Assembly (NCBI GenBank): GCA_034440595.1
Contig: JAWXCH010000094.1
Location: 1-28,568 of the forward strand
DNA length: 28,568 nucleotides
Direction: 5' to 3'
From: JAWXCH01 sp034440595
GTDB lineage: Bacteria > Planctomycetota > Planctomycetia > Pirellulales > JALHPA01
Under the pieces are notes generated by a model. That model saw nothing but the letters and a program-made list of their open reading frames with translations. It did no database searches and was not told the DNA's origin. Each line of letters opens with the position of its first letter. The stretch's first letter is position 1. This document shows, one piece after another, positions 1 through 8,253 of the stretch. The translations under genes were made by a program, and so were the position numbers.

Positions 1-1
1 C

Positions 2-925
2 ATACTGCTGACATCGCTATCGCAGCATGCTATGGCCGATATCTTTGGCAGCGGAGCGAATGAATTTGAGATCGAATTTGCTGCGATCGGCAATCCGGGC
101 AATCCGGCCGACACCACTGGTAGTCCGAATCCGGTCGGCTCGGTGGGCTATGAATACCGGATGGGCAAGTATGAAATCTCCGAGCAGATGATCGACAAAG
201 CGAACGCGCTTGGCGGCCTGGGAATCACCAAAAACACCCGTAGTCCGAATTCGCCCGCCACTTCGCTCAGTTGGTTTGAAGCGGCAAAATTTGTGAACTG
301 GCTGAATACCAGCGTTGGCAGCACTGCTGCCTACAAGTTCGACGGCAGTGGAAATTTTCAGATGTGGGAAGCGGGGGATGTCGGTTTCAATCCCGCCAAT
401 GCGTACCGCAATACTGCGGCACAATACTTTCTGCCATCGGTCGACGAGTGGCACAAGGCTGCGTTTTATCACCCAACCAACGGCGTTTACTATGACTATG
501 CGACCGGCAGCAACACCGCTCCCACGCCGGTCCCCGGTGGCACTTCACCTGGCACAGCCGTTTACAATCAGCCGTTTGGTGCCAGCGATCCGGCCACTGT
601 AATGAATGCCGGCGGGCTCAGCCCGTATGGCACGATGGCTCAGAATGGCAACATCTGGGAGTGGGAAGAAACTTCGCTGGACCTTCTCAATTCTTCGCCC
701 AACGCCGATCGCGGAATTCGTGGTGGATCGTGGCCTGCCGGTGCGAATAGCATGATCGCCTCAGATCGCAACTTCGATGGTCCATTCGTCGAAGGTCAGT
801 TCACCGGCTTGCGCGTGGCCAGTGCCAATCCAGTGCCCGAACCGTCGACGATCGTTCTCGTTGGTGTGGCTGTTGCAGGACTGGCTGTTGCTCGATTCCG
901 TCGCAGCAAACAACTGACTGCCTAG
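2..925 (+). CDS. SUMF1/FGE-fold PEP-CTERM protein, 5' end missing
   Basis: The frame is open to the left edge, and the residues before the first ATG (position 32) read LLTSLSQHAMA followed by DIFGSG, like the end of a signal peptide with an A-x-A cleavage site. The true start therefore lies outside the window. The body has the landmarks of the formylglycine-generating-enzyme (SUMF1, C-type-lectin-like) fold: GYEYRMGKYEIS near the start, LSWFEAAKFVNWLN, LPSVDEWHKAAFY, NGNIWEWEE, RGIRGGSW and a final GLRVAS. It ends in a PEP-CTERM signal (VPEPSTIVLVG, helix, RFRRSK), implying export and exosortase-type sorting to the envelope. There is no cysteine in the visible part, so it lacks the catalytic Cys residues of true FGE. 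A structural or binding role is more likely than sulfatase activation. Unlike the other PEP-CTERM proteins here it has no dockerin-like loops. Confidence 0.85.
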   Translation: MLLTSLSQHAMADIFGSGANEFEIEFAAIGNPGNPADTTGSPNPVGSVGYEYRMGKYEISEQMIDKANALGGLGITKNTRSPNSPATSLSWFEAAKFVNWLNTSVGSTAAYKFDGSGNFQMWEAGDVGFNPANAYRNTAAQYFLPSVDEWHKAAFYHPTNGVYYDYATGSNTAPTPVPGGTSPGTAVYNQPFGASDPATVMNAGGLSPYGTMAQNGNIWEWEETSLDLLNSSPNADRGIRGGSWPAGANSMIASDRNFDGPFVEGQFTGLRVASANPVPEPSTIVLVGVAVAGLAVARFRRSKQLTA

Positions 926-1141
926 TTAGAAGAAGGTTGAGTACCCCTCAGGGTGGCCGCGGCTGCTGTTTTTGTTGATCACAGCCTGTTCAGATTCTGT
1001 CGAGCTCGATCGCCAACTGCGTCCATTGTTCTGCCTCACACAAATATCGCAATAACGAAACGACTGAATAATCGTCCTCTCATATCGTGCTGCTAAGTTT
1101 GTGCTTCTGCCTCGTTCAACCACGGTAAAGGAGTGATTTTT
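926..1141. other. intergenic region upstream of the LTD gene
   Basis: About 216 bases. Just after the upstream stop there is a weak GC-rich foldback (around 950-967) followed by five T residues (968-972), which could be a terminator but pairs imperfectly. No promoter with good -35 and -10 boxes was recognised. Confidence 0.3.
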
Positions 1142-2086
1142 ATGATTAAGAAAACTTGTTTGTTGGCGATCCTGGCGGCTACATCCATTGCGACTAGCTC
1201 GGCAATGGCGGTCACGCCAAACCCCGGTATCTGGCTCACCGAATTCAACTCCAACTCGGGGCTTGACGATGCAAATACCGAATTCATGGAGTTCACCAAT
1301 CTCAGTGATTCCCCGATTGACATGGCCGGGTGGAGTCAGAGCGATGCCGACCGTGACATCCAAAACGCAACCCATATGCTGTCAGCTTTTGGAATACTTC
1401 AGCCAGGTGAGTCTGCCATTATCACGGAAGCAACTCCAGATGCTTTTCGCACGTACTGGTGGGGAAGCGTCGAAGCGGCTCCAGCCGGCCTGAAGATCAT
1501 TGGACCGTACAGCAACGACAACCTAAGCAGCGGCGGGGATGAAATTAACCTGTACGGGCCGGATGCAGTGAACAATGTAACAGACTATGCCGACCGCCTC
1601 TGGTACAGTTCGCTTCCTGGTTCAGAATCGTTTCCACAGGGTGGTGGCACTGCTAAGGGTGTCACACGCAATCCCAGCTCGTGGGACATCCTGGGTGAAA
1701 ACGTCAACTATCTATGGGTGGATTCTTCCATCGATGACGTGTACGGTTCGTTCGCCGCTGCCGGCAGTCCTCATAACTTGCTTGGAAATCCGGGTATATT
1801 CCTGTTGCCAGCTCCGATTGATGGTGACCTGAATTCTGACGGATTCGTCGGCCAGGACGATCTCAATCTAATCCTCGGCAACTGGGGACAAAGCGTCCCT
1901 CCCGGCAACCCTTTGGCTGATGCCGATGGTAGTGGCTTCATCGGCCAGGACGATCTGAACGTGGTTCTTGGTGGCTGGGGACAAGGCACTCCTCCTTCTG
2001 TCACGCCCGTTCCAGAACCGGCAACCATTGTGCTGCTCGGGCTGGCCGGTGTTGGACTGGCTGCATATCGCCGACGGCAGAAATAG
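1142..2086 (+). CDS. LTD (lamin-tail-like) / dockerin-like / PEP-CTERM exported protein
   Basis: 314 residues from the ATG at 1142. This start is set by an ideal ribosome-binding site, AAAGGAG at 1127-1133 with an 8-base spacer; the GTG at 1133 is part of that site and is not the start. Residues 1-22 are a signal peptide ending SSAMA. Residues about 23-220 resemble a lamin-tail domain (IWLTEFNSNSG, EFMEFTNLSD, IDMAGWSQSD, LQPGESAII), a beta-sandwich common in secreted bacterial proteins. Two dockerin-type calcium loops follow (DLNSDGFVGQDDL and DADGSGFIGQDDL, each followed by a GW/NWGQ motif). The C-terminus is a PEP-CTERM signal (VPEPATIVLLG, helix, RRRQK). The protein should be exported and processed by an exosortase. 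It is a close paralogue of the protein at 16333-17289. The exact function is unknown; an adhesive or structural surface role is inferred. Confidence 0.9.
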   Translation: MIKKTCLLAILAATSIATSSAMAVTPNPGIWLTEFNSNSGLDDANTEFMEFTNLSDSPIDMAGWSQSDADRDIQNATHMLSAFGILQPGESAIITEATPDAFRTYWWGSVEAAPAGLKIIGPYSNDNLSSGGDEINLYGPDAVNNVTDYADRLWYSSLPGSESFPQGGGTAKGVTRNPSSWDILGENVNYLWVDSSIDDVYGSFAAAGSPHNLLGNPGIFLLPAPIDGDLNSDGFVGQDDLNLILGNWGQSVPPGNPLADADGSGFIGQDDLNVVLGGWGQGTPPSVTPVPEPATIVLLGLAGVGLAAYRRRQK

Positions 2087-2122
2087 TCCATTCAGATAGA
2101 AATCAAAAGTGCTCCCCCAGGA

Positions 2123-2166
2123 GGCTGCGATCTGTGATGATTATCATTGCAGGTTGCAGCCTTTTC
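2123..2166 (+). terminator. rho-independent terminator after the LTD gene
   Basis: The arms GGCTGC (2123-2128) and GCAGCC (2156-2161) enclose a second paired section (CTG, then ATGAT, against ATCAT, then CAG), giving one long hairpin with a few G-U pairs. TTTTCT follows immediately. It starts 37 bases after the stop of the LTD gene and lies between convergent genes. Confidence 0.8.
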
Positions 2167-2186
2167 TATCAGACAACTCGCGGCGC

Positions 2187-2864
2187 TTAACTTTTATTTG
2201 CCGAATCTGCCAGCATCACCAGCCGCAGCAAATCGGCCAGCGAGTCCGCTTCCAGTTTGCGCATTACATTGGCGCGCCGCGCCTCGATGCCACGCCGCGT
2301 CAGTCCTAGCTCTTGGGCAATCTCTTTGTTGCTCCGACCCATTCGGAGCCGCTCTAGCACATCACGCTCGCCAGACGATAGCAACGCTATCCGCTGCTGT
2401 GCCTGAGCCACATTGCGGGCACGCTCGCGCGTTTGTCGATCTAACTCGAGTGCTTGCTGCAATCGGTCCAGCAACACCTGCTGGCTATACGGCTTTTGCA
2501 GCACATCGATCGCACCATTGCGCATCGCTTGCACGGCCAATGGTACCTCAGCGTGGCCTGTTACTAAAATGATCGGAGTTTCGACTTCCATCTGGTTGAG
2601 TCGATCTTGCAACTCCAACCCACTCATGCCCGGCATGCGCATGTCCAATAGCAAACAACCAGGGGCACCGACATCTTCCGACGCCAGAAATTCCATCGCC
2701 GATGAGTAGGCCCGCACTCGGTGACCTACAGATCCCAGCAACGTTTGCAGCAATTCGCACTGATCGGGACTATCGTCAATGACGATGACAGTCGAATCGT
2801 GCAGGTCTTGTTCATTTGTCATTTCACTGACCTCGATTTCAGTCTGCATGGCAGAAGTGGCCAT
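2187..2864 (-). CDS. FixJ-family response regulator (REC + LuxR-type HTH)
   Basis: 225 residues from the ATG at 2864, chosen because AAGGA lies 7-8 bases upstream; in-frame starts further upstream lack such a site and would add a non-homologous N-terminus. After a short leader, the receiver domain (residues about 23-140) shows the acidic pair in VIVIDDSPDQ, the phospho-acceptor Asp in CLLLDMRMPGMSG, the Thr in ILVTGHAEV and the Lys in LQKPYS. A linker of about 20 residues leads to a LuxR/FixJ-type helix-turn-helix (LSSGERDVLERL, SNKEIAQELGLTRRGIEARRANVMRKL). It should bind DNA and switch transcription when phosphorylated. No histidine kinase is present nearby, so this is an orphan regulator with unknown input. 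It converges with the LTD gene and is followed there by the shared terminator region. Confidence 0.92.
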   Translation of the reverse strand: MATSAMQTEIEVSEMTNEQDLHDSTVIVIDDSPDQCELLQTLLGSVGHRVRAYSSAMEFLASEDVGAPGCLLLDMRMPGMSGLELQDRLNQMEVETPIILVTGHAEVPLAVQAMRNGAIDVLQKPYSQQVLLDRLQQALELDRQTRERARNVAQAQQRIALLSSGERDVLERLRMGRSNKEIAQELGLTRRGIEARRANVMRKLEADSLADLLRLVMLADSANKS

Positions 2865-3297
2865 TGTTGAATCCTTCGTTAATTGATGCCAATTATTCAG
2901 TGAATCTGAAGCGGTGGTTCTGCGTACGTAGCTCACGACGAGCAAGCCGAAGCGCCAAAGCGATTTCAGCCATGTCCGCTCCAGATTTTGGAAAAACGCC
3001 GTCCATCCGGTGACACGGCCAATTTCACAGCCGCACACCCTGCTGGGTACGCTGGCCTAGATCCATTCTTATGCAACTTGCGCGCCAAAGGACGGCTACA
3101 GTTCAAACCCGCCGATTCCGGCAAATTGAGGGGGGCACGCTTGCACAAAGTGCGAAAAGAGATCGCGCCGCTAGTGTGGTTGCACTCACTGTGGCGCGTT
3201 AGGAACCAATCAAAGAACGGCAACTTGCCACTCCCCGCACACCGAAGGGAACGTTTCTTACAATAAAGCATGACCCACCTGAGGGGGTGGTGCAGCA
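2865..3297. other. intergenic region between aldolase and response regulator genes
   Basis: 433 bases between two minus-strand genes. Apart from a weak hairpin close to the aldolase stop, no RNA gene, repeat or convincing promoter was seen. The open frames that run into it from the regulator have no recognisable protein content. Confidence 0.4.
3275..3290 (-). terminator. possible terminator hairpin after the aldolase gene
   Basis: CCACC (3275-3279) and GGTGG (3286-3290) form a 5-bp stem with a 6-base loop, 7 bases past the aldolase stop. On the minus strand it is followed only by a mixed TCATGCTTTATTG stretch, so the U-tract is poor. Confidence 0.3.
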
Positions 3298-4341
3298 TTA
3301 TGCCTTGGCGTAGATTTTGGCCATTGCTTCCAGCGTAATCGGCTTGATCTTGCTGGCATTGCCGGCCTGGCCAAATTGGACCATTCGCTCGGCACAGACT
3401 TTTTTCATCGCCTCGCGGGCTGGTTTCAGATAATCGCGAGGGTCGAATTTTTCTGGACTCTCGGCCAGTACTTTGCGAATCGCGCCGGTGAGCGCCATGC
3501 GATTGTCGGTGTCGACATTGATTTTGCGAACACCATGCTTAATACCGCGCTGGATTTCTTCGACAGGGACACCATAGGTTTGCGGCATTTTGCCACCATA
3601 CTTATTGATGACGTCCTGCAACTCTTGTGGAACGCTGGAGGAGCCGTGCATGACCAGATGCGTGTTGGGCAAGCGGCGATGGATCTCTTCGATCCGACTC
3701 ATCGCCAGCACCTCACCGGTCGGCTTGCGCGAAAACTTGTACGCACCGTGACTGGTGCCAATGGCCACGGCCAAGGCGTCAACGCCCGTCTCGGCGACAA
3801 ATCGCTCGGCTTCCTCAGGATCGGTCAGCAGTTGATCGTGCGACAGGATTTCCGTCGAGCCGTGACCATCTTCTTGTTCGCCACCCCCATGTTCCAGCGA
3901 ACCGAGGCAGCCCAGCTCCCCTTCAACGGTCACGCCACGTTTGTGCGCCATCTCTACCACTTCGCTAGTCACCTTAACATTGTAGTCAAAGTCCGCGGCC
4001 GACTTGCCATCTTCATGCAACGAACCATCCATCATCACGCTGGTGAAACCGTTTTCGATCGCGCTAAGGCAAGTCTTCGGGCTGTTGCCGTGATCCTGAT
4101 GCATCGAGATCGGGATGTTCGGATATAGCTCCGCAGCGGCAATCATCAAATGGCGCAGGTAATTGTCCTGGCAGTAATTGCGTGCCCCACGCGAAGCCTG
4201 CACGATTACCGGAGAGTCGGTCTCCTTGGCGGCCTCCATAATGGCCTGAATCTGCTCCATGTTGTTGACGTTGAAGGCCGCCAATCCATAGCCATTTTCG
4301 GCGGCGTGATCCAACAGCAGACGCATGGGAACCAAAGGCAT
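3298..4341 (-). CDS. fba: fructose-bisphosphate aldolase, class II, Calvin-cycle subtype
   Basis: 347 residues, the usual length for the CbbA/Fba-B subtype. The start at 4341 is set by GAGGAG with a 6-base spacer; the in-frame ATG at 4362 has no such site. It catalyses the reversible zinc-dependent condensation of glyceraldehyde-3-phosphate and dihydroxyacetone phosphate in glycolysis and gluconeogenesis, in the cytoplasm. Visible family motifs include LAAFNVNNMEQ near the N-terminus, the metal-binding ISMHQDHGNSP, the glycine-rich GELGCLG, AIGTSHGAYKF, the HGSSSVP phosphate-site segment and KINVDTDNR. It stands alone on the minus strand with neighbours on both sides more than 100 bases away. 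No missing key residue was noticed. Confidence 0.96.
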   Translation of the reverse strand: MPLVPMRLLLDHAAENGYGLAAFNVNNMEQIQAIMEAAKETDSPVIVQASRGARNYCQDNYLRHLMIAAAELYPNIPISMHQDHGNSPKTCLSAIENGFTSVMMDGSLHEDGKSAADFDYNVKVTSEVVEMAHKRGVTVEGELGCLGSLEHGGGEQEDGHGSTEILSHDQLLTDPEEAERFVAETGVDALAVAIGTSHGAYKFSRKPTGEVLAMSRIEEIHRRLPNTHLVMHGSSSVPQELQDVINKYGGKMPQTYGVPVEEIQRGIKHGVRKINVDTDNRMALTGAIRKVLAESPEKFDPRDYLKPAREAMKKVCAERMVQFGQAGNASKIKPITLEAMAKIYAKA

Positions 4342-4394
4342 CGTAGACTCCTCGGAAGGCAATTAAACAAGCAGCTTTTCTCGCAACGGCCATC

Positions 4395-4423
4395 ATTGTA
4401 GACCGTAATCGAGGGATTCAGAA
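4395..4423 (-). promoter_or_regulatory. weak candidate sigma70 promoter for fba
   Basis: On the minus strand TACAAT (4395-4400) is a good -10 box, but the -35 match 17 bases upstream (TTCTGA, 4418-4423) agrees at only three of six positions. Its position about 55 bases before the start codon is reasonable. Confidence 0.3.
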
Positions 4424-4551
4424 GGGGGCCAGCCGCTTAAAACTTGCCCGCGTCAGCAGCGATGCTAATGCCAGCAAGTTCAGCGGGTCTGATGCATTTG
4501 GCAAGTTGGTATTCGCATGGTGAATTCAAGCCAGGGATGTCGCTCCTGCGG

Positions 4552-5427
4552 CTATCTCCTTCGCCGCTTGCCAATGGCCGGCGCGTCGTCCAGTACAAAC
4601 ATATCGTTGTACTTGCATTCTTGAACACGAACAAGCGACAGCTTTTGCATGGTCTGACCAGAGGTCGAATCGGTAAACATGAAATGCCCCAGACTGAGCG
4701 GCTGGCCAAGCCGACACCCAAGTACCAGCGTCTGCCCTGGCGACAGGTCCAATTCGGCAGCCAGACGATCGAACGTCAATTTAGCCCTGGCCGATTGTGC
4801 GCGAATCGCCCCCTCTTCAGCAATGAAGTTCTGTCGCGACTGGCCATGCTGCACCTCCGGCTGGAGCTTCAGTCGAACCCGGCCGTCCCCCTGTGGAGCC
4901 GCGTTGATCGCGAATAACCCTTGCGCTTGCGAGTAGGTAGCACCACTCAGTTGGCTGCCGTCGTGGATGAACAGCGGCTTCTCCTCGTATATCCCAGAGG
5001 TTAGCAGAACCGATCGCTGACCGGCACGGGCATGAATCGTCGTGCGGCGCTCGGTGGTCTGCGTCTCGGGCGAAGCCAACAGATCACCAGAATCGGCAGG
5101 TGCAGCGGACTCGCGCGCAATCAGCGACTCGATCGATCGTGGTAGTTCGCCACTAATGACGCCGACACGCAGGCCATTTTCGCTGAGCGCACGGCGCACA
5201 TCGACGGGAATTTGCATTTCGTCGATCTGTTCCCAGATCTGCTGGTGCAGTTCCGTCTCGTCGTACGCAAAACGAGCGTTGGTGACTTCCAACTTAACGG
5301 CGTCAGGGGCGAGCTTGACTGGCGAAAGAGGCGACTTCCCCTTCGGGCCGGCGACAAACAGCGCGCAGCCCGATGTTACCGCCAATAGCGGCAAGACCAG
5401 ACAGGCTATCAATCGCATTCTCTTCAT
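4552..5427 (-). CDS. predicted lipoprotein of unknown function
   Basis: 291 residues if started at 5427 (MKRMRLIACLVLPLL); starts at 5418 and 5436 are also possible, and the ribosome-binding site does not decide clearly (GGAAG lies 2 bases before 5427 and 11 before 5418). The N-terminus is a positively charged, hydrophobic signal ending AVTSGC, a plausible though imperfect lipobox, suggesting anchoring to a membrane. The mature part begins with a segment (VTNARFAYDETELHQQIWEQ) followed by a basic/acidic region, then VGVISGELPRSIESLI and several beta-rich stretches. It ends in a basic KRRRR tail. I do not recognise the family; it resembles conserved planctomycete hypothetical lipoproteins. It is transcribed in the same direction as fba but is separated by about 210 bases. 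Confidence 0.75.
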   Translation of the reverse strand: MKRMRLIACLVLPLLAVTSGCALFVAGPKGKSPLSPVKLAPDAVKLEVTNARFAYDETELHQQIWEQIDEMQIPVDVRRALSENGLRVGVISGELPRSIESLIARESAAPADSGDLLASPETQTTERRTTIHARAGQRSVLLTSGIYEEKPLFIHDGSQLSGATYSQAQGLFAINAAPQGDGRVRLKLQPEVQHGQSRQNFIAEEGAIRAQSARAKLTFDRLAAELDLSPGQTLVLGCRLGQPLSLGHFMFTDSTSGQTMQKLSLVRVQECKYNDMFVLDDAPAIGKRRRR

Positions 5428-5896
5428 TGCTTCCATGCAATACAAAGACGGCTCGCGCAAGCAAGCGTGCCAACAAATTCGGAGCGCGCAGGCGCGCACC
5501 CCTGTCCATTGGGGCGGTAAAGATAGCCAGCCCGCATTCTGCCGTCAATTGCGACCTGCGAACCGGTCAGTTGCCTCGCCAAGTCAATTTGGGGGTTCTC
5601 CGCAACCTGGCGATTCAACGGAGAACCATCAAAACTAGTCTATTCAGGTAAACTTGCGTCCCTGGAAAGGCCGAAATTAAAATAGGCAGCCTTGGTGTCG
5701 CTTGGACTTCAAGCCTGCGCGACGATGACTGCCAGCACAGTCCCCCAGGGACCAAGCTGACCAGACCTCACCTGCCTCGTCACTCGGGGCAGCCAATAGT
5801 GGTCTGAGATTTGGCCTGATTTTGGCGGCATCAAACGTCGGTGCAAGTAACAACGTGCCTGGTAAACGCCGGGTGGTGAACCAAGGAAGGTTTCCC
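5428..5896. other. divergent intergenic region
   Basis: 469 bases between the divergently read lipoprotein and glycosyltransferase genes, so it must hold both promoters, but no confident -35/-10 pair was identified. It contains one clear perfect inverted repeat, GGTTCTCCG (5594-5602) with CGGAGAACC (5619-5627), listed separately. Confidence 0.4.
5594..5627. repeat. 9-bp perfect inverted repeat, possible operator or hairpin
   Basis: GGTTCTCCG and CGGAGAACC are separated by 16 bases. There is no T-tract on either side, so it is not a standard terminator. It sits in a divergent promoter region, which would suit a regulator site. Confidence 0.4.
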
Positions 5897-6883
5897 GTGC
5901 CCCGTCTCTCGATCATCATCCCCGTTCTGAGTAGCGCACAGCGGTTGGAAAGCACACTGGTTTCAGTGCTAGCAAACCGACCCCGCGACTGCGAAATCGT
6001 AGTCACCCTGAATCAACCGTACGACGACCCGTACGATTTGAAGGACGAAGTCCGATTCGTCCATGTGCCAGAATCATCTGGACTGGTTGACAGCTTAAAC
6101 GCCGGCATAGAAGCCAGTCGTTCGTCGATCGTGCATCTGCTTTCGGCCGGCTTTGAAGTCAGCGAAGGCTGGACCGACGGAATTTGGAAACATTTTCGCG
6201 ATCCGCGCGTGGCTTCTGTTGCGCCACTGCTGATCGACGCGCTCGATTCTCATCAGGTTCTGGCAGCAGGGCTGGAGTACGCGCATCAGACGCGAGTAGT
6301 TCGCACACCCAGCAAACTAGACAGCCTGGACGAGCCAACCGAGATTCTCGGCCCACTAGCACAGGCCGGCTTCTATCGTCGATCGGCATTGGAACTCGTC
6401 GGAGGACTGCCTTCAGCCGTGGGAGATAGCCTGGCCGATGTCGATCTGGCTCTGACGCTGTCGTATGCGGGGTACTGCTGCGTGCTGGAGCCGACCTGTC
6501 AGGTGCAGGCCAGCGCCACCGACTTTCTACCAGACGGCCGGAGCAGCTTTCTCAATGGACTGGCCGCCGAACGTTTATTCTGGCGAACCGTACCGGTGGT
6601 CGGCTGGGGCAAGTCCATACTGGTACACCCTTGGTCAGTACTGGGTGAGTTCGTCATGAACTTGCCGCGACCAAAGTCAGTCCTTCGCCTGTTAGGGCGA
6701 GCACTTGGCTGTTGCCAGATCGGGAACTACCGGGCACATCATCAATGGCTGCAAGATGTCCAGCGTGCCGGTGCGGCACTGCTGAGGGCAGGTCGGCCGA
6801 TGCACATTCGCATCGACTCGACCCATCCAGCAGTATCATCTAGCCACGACAATGTTGAAACGGCGGTCCGCACGCACGGCTAA
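5897..6883 (+). CDS. glycosyltransferase family 2-like protein, DxD not evident
   Basis: 328 residues from a GTG at 5897, chosen because AAGGAAGG (5883-5890) lies 6 bases upstream and because the GT2 fold begins directly after it (PRLSIIIPVLSSAQRLESTLVSVLA). A longer frame from a TTG at 5822 adds 25 residues of no family character. GT-A features continue with CEIVVTLNQ, SGLVDSLNAGIEASRSSIVHLLSAGFEVSEGW, then GPLAQAGFYRRSALELVGGLP and ADVDLALTLSYAGY, which match the acceptor-side block of GT2 enzymes. The segment where the metal-binding DxD normally stands reads SAG, so the nucleotide-sugar metal site seems lost or displaced. It may transfer sugars in envelope polysaccharide assembly, or be a non-catalytic relative. 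No other polysaccharide genes are adjacent. Confidence 0.8.
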   Translation: MPRLSIIIPVLSSAQRLESTLVSVLANRPRDCEIVVTLNQPYDDPYDLKDEVRFVHVPESSGLVDSLNAGIEASRSSIVHLLSAGFEVSEGWTDGIWKHFRDPRVASVAPLLIDALDSHQVLAAGLEYAHQTRVVRTPSKLDSLDEPTEILGPLAQAGFYRRSALELVGGLPSAVGDSLADVDLALTLSYAGYCCVLEPTCQVQASATDFLPDGRSSFLNGLAAERLFWRTVPVVGWGKSILVHPWSVLGEFVMNLPRPKSVLRLLGRALGCCQIGNYRAHHQWLQDVQRAGAALLRAGRPMHIRIDSTHPAVSSSHDNVETAVRTHG

Positions 6884-6927
6884 GAGCAAAAATTTAGCCC
6901 ATCGCGAACTTCATGGCCAAAAGTTGA

Positions 6928-8061
6928 CTACCGCTTGGCAACCGAGCGGCCGGTCTTGCGACCCTTGGCGGCCACGTTCAGTATTTTCCGCTTGGAAGCA
7001 GTCTTGGTGGCAGGTTTCAAAACCTCGGCCGCCGCATCCTCTGGAAAGAACAGCTCGATTACCGGCTTGAGTGCCTCGGCACCGGCGGGCTTGTCTGAGC
7101 TTTCTAGATGCTTCAGCAACTTGGTGAGCAATGCTCGCCCCTCGGGCCAGCGGACCTTCATCACTTCGGCACACGTTTCTAGCAGTTGATAGACGCGTGC
7201 CCGTGTCACGCCCAGCCGATTGGCCTGATTCTGCACACGGTGCGGTTCAGAGCGCACGCCGAGTCGTTCTTCGGACAAGCGATGAATCACAGGGCTGGTG
7301 TCGATCTTCAATTGTTCGAGCAGCGGCACGGCGATGTGATCGCGAATGTCCTCTTTCGAGATTCGTTGAGTCCGCTGCAAAGCGCGTTCAATCCATTGCT
7401 CGATTGGAACGGTGAAGCGTGGCGACATCCGAAAATGCAGGTGTCCCCCGGCGGGCGCGGCGGCAAACATCGAATGCACACTGTAGAAAACTTCCAAGAT
7501 GGCGCGAACTCGTTTTTCGCCATGCGTCTTCAAACGGCGAATCGAAGCCAATGTTTGATCGAAATAGACTTCCAGCGGAGTGTGCCAAATAACCGTTGGC
7601 AGGTGTTGCAATGTCGGTGCCAGTCGTCCGAGCGGTTCCTTGCCAGCTCCGGCACGACGAACCGATTGTTGCCACTGTTCCCAGATCACTTCAGAAACCG
7701 TGGAAGGATCAAAGCCACCTTCGCCTTTGCGTCCGCGCTTTTTGCCATTGCTGGCTGGCTCGTTTTCCCCTGGCAACGCCTGCGACTGTTCCTTGGTGGC
7801 TCTGGAGAGCAGCTTAATCAAGGAGTTCAGCTTCTTGCGGCCAATTCCCGGCGTAGACGCCAGGTCATCCAAGTCGCTGTTTAGCAACTGCCGCAACGTG
7901 TGCCCCAGCAAAGCCATCGGCAATCGCCGATCGGTGGGAAGCGCCCAAAAAGCCAGCGGCTTATCGAGTCGGTCGGCCAGTCGTGCTTCGCGAAAGGTTT
8001 CCTGAAGGACGGCAAATGCGGCGTTCAGTTTGTGATCTTCTACAGAGATGGTCCGTTTCAT
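6928..8061 (-). CDS. HhH- and HTH-containing protein, unknown function
   Basis: 377 residues from the ATG at 8061, with AAAGG 7 bases upstream. I do not recognise a named family. Residues about 58-90 (LLNSDLDDLASTPGIGRKKLNSLIKLL) look like a helix-hairpin-helix of the DNA-binding type seen in the RNA polymerase alpha C-terminal domain. A charged linker (KKRGRKGEG) follows. A later segment (RVQNQANRLGVTRARVYQLLETC) resembles a sigma-region-4-like helix-turn-helix. The C-terminus is Lys/Arg-rich (KTASKRK, GRKTGRSVAKR), as in DNA-binding tails. A cytoplasmic nucleic-acid-binding or transcription-related role is inferred from these elements only. It stands alone and converges with the glycosyltransferase gene. 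Confidence 0.8.
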   Translation of the reverse strand: MKRTISVEDHKLNAAFAVLQETFREARLADRLDKPLAFWALPTDRRLPMALLGHTLRQLLNSDLDDLASTPGIGRKKLNSLIKLLSRATKEQSQALPGENEPASNGKKRGRKGEGGFDPSTVSEVIWEQWQQSVRRAGAGKEPLGRLAPTLQHLPTVIWHTPLEVYFDQTLASIRRLKTHGEKRVRAILEVFYSVHSMFAAAPAGGHLHFRMSPRFTVPIEQWIERALQRTQRISKEDIRDHIAVPLLEQLKIDTSPVIHRLSEERLGVRSEPHRVQNQANRLGVTRARVYQLLETCAEVMKVRWPEGRALLTKLLKHLESSDKPAGAEALKPVIELFFPEDAAAEVLKPATKTASKRKILNVAAKGRKTGRSVAKR

Positions 8062-8213
8062 TACAAGCCTTTTGATCTGTTCGACAATCGGAAACGGCCC
8101 CCAAAACGCCGCTCGTCGAAGGGAAAAACCTACGGGTTCAATCGTGACAATTTATAAAGCAGCAAAACCAGAATGAATTTCGCTCGGTCCCTTGAAACTT
8201 AGCATTACACAAG

Positions 8214-8253
8214 TTGGCAATGCGAAGTTCAGCACTCAAAATCCTCGCATTGC
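8214..8253 (+). promoter_or_regulatory. candidate promoter overlapped by an inverted repeat
   Basis: TTGGCA (8214-8219) and CAAAAT (8237-8242) are 17 bases apart. A perfect 9-bp inverted repeat, GCAATGCGA (8217-8225) and TCGCATTGC (8245-8253), straddles the promoter core, and an outer AGTT/AACT pair extends it. A direct repeat GCATTRCACAA (8202-8212 and 8248-8258) overlaps the same sequence. Confidence 0.4.

Noticed and set aside
3376..4128. 250-codon frame opposite fba
   Set aside because: Shadow of the aldolase coding sequence with no start signal or family likeness.
4444..4917. 157-codon plus-strand frame opposite the lipoprotein gene
   Set aside because: Composition and lack of a ribosome-binding site indicate a shadow frame; the minus-strand lipoprotein explains the region.
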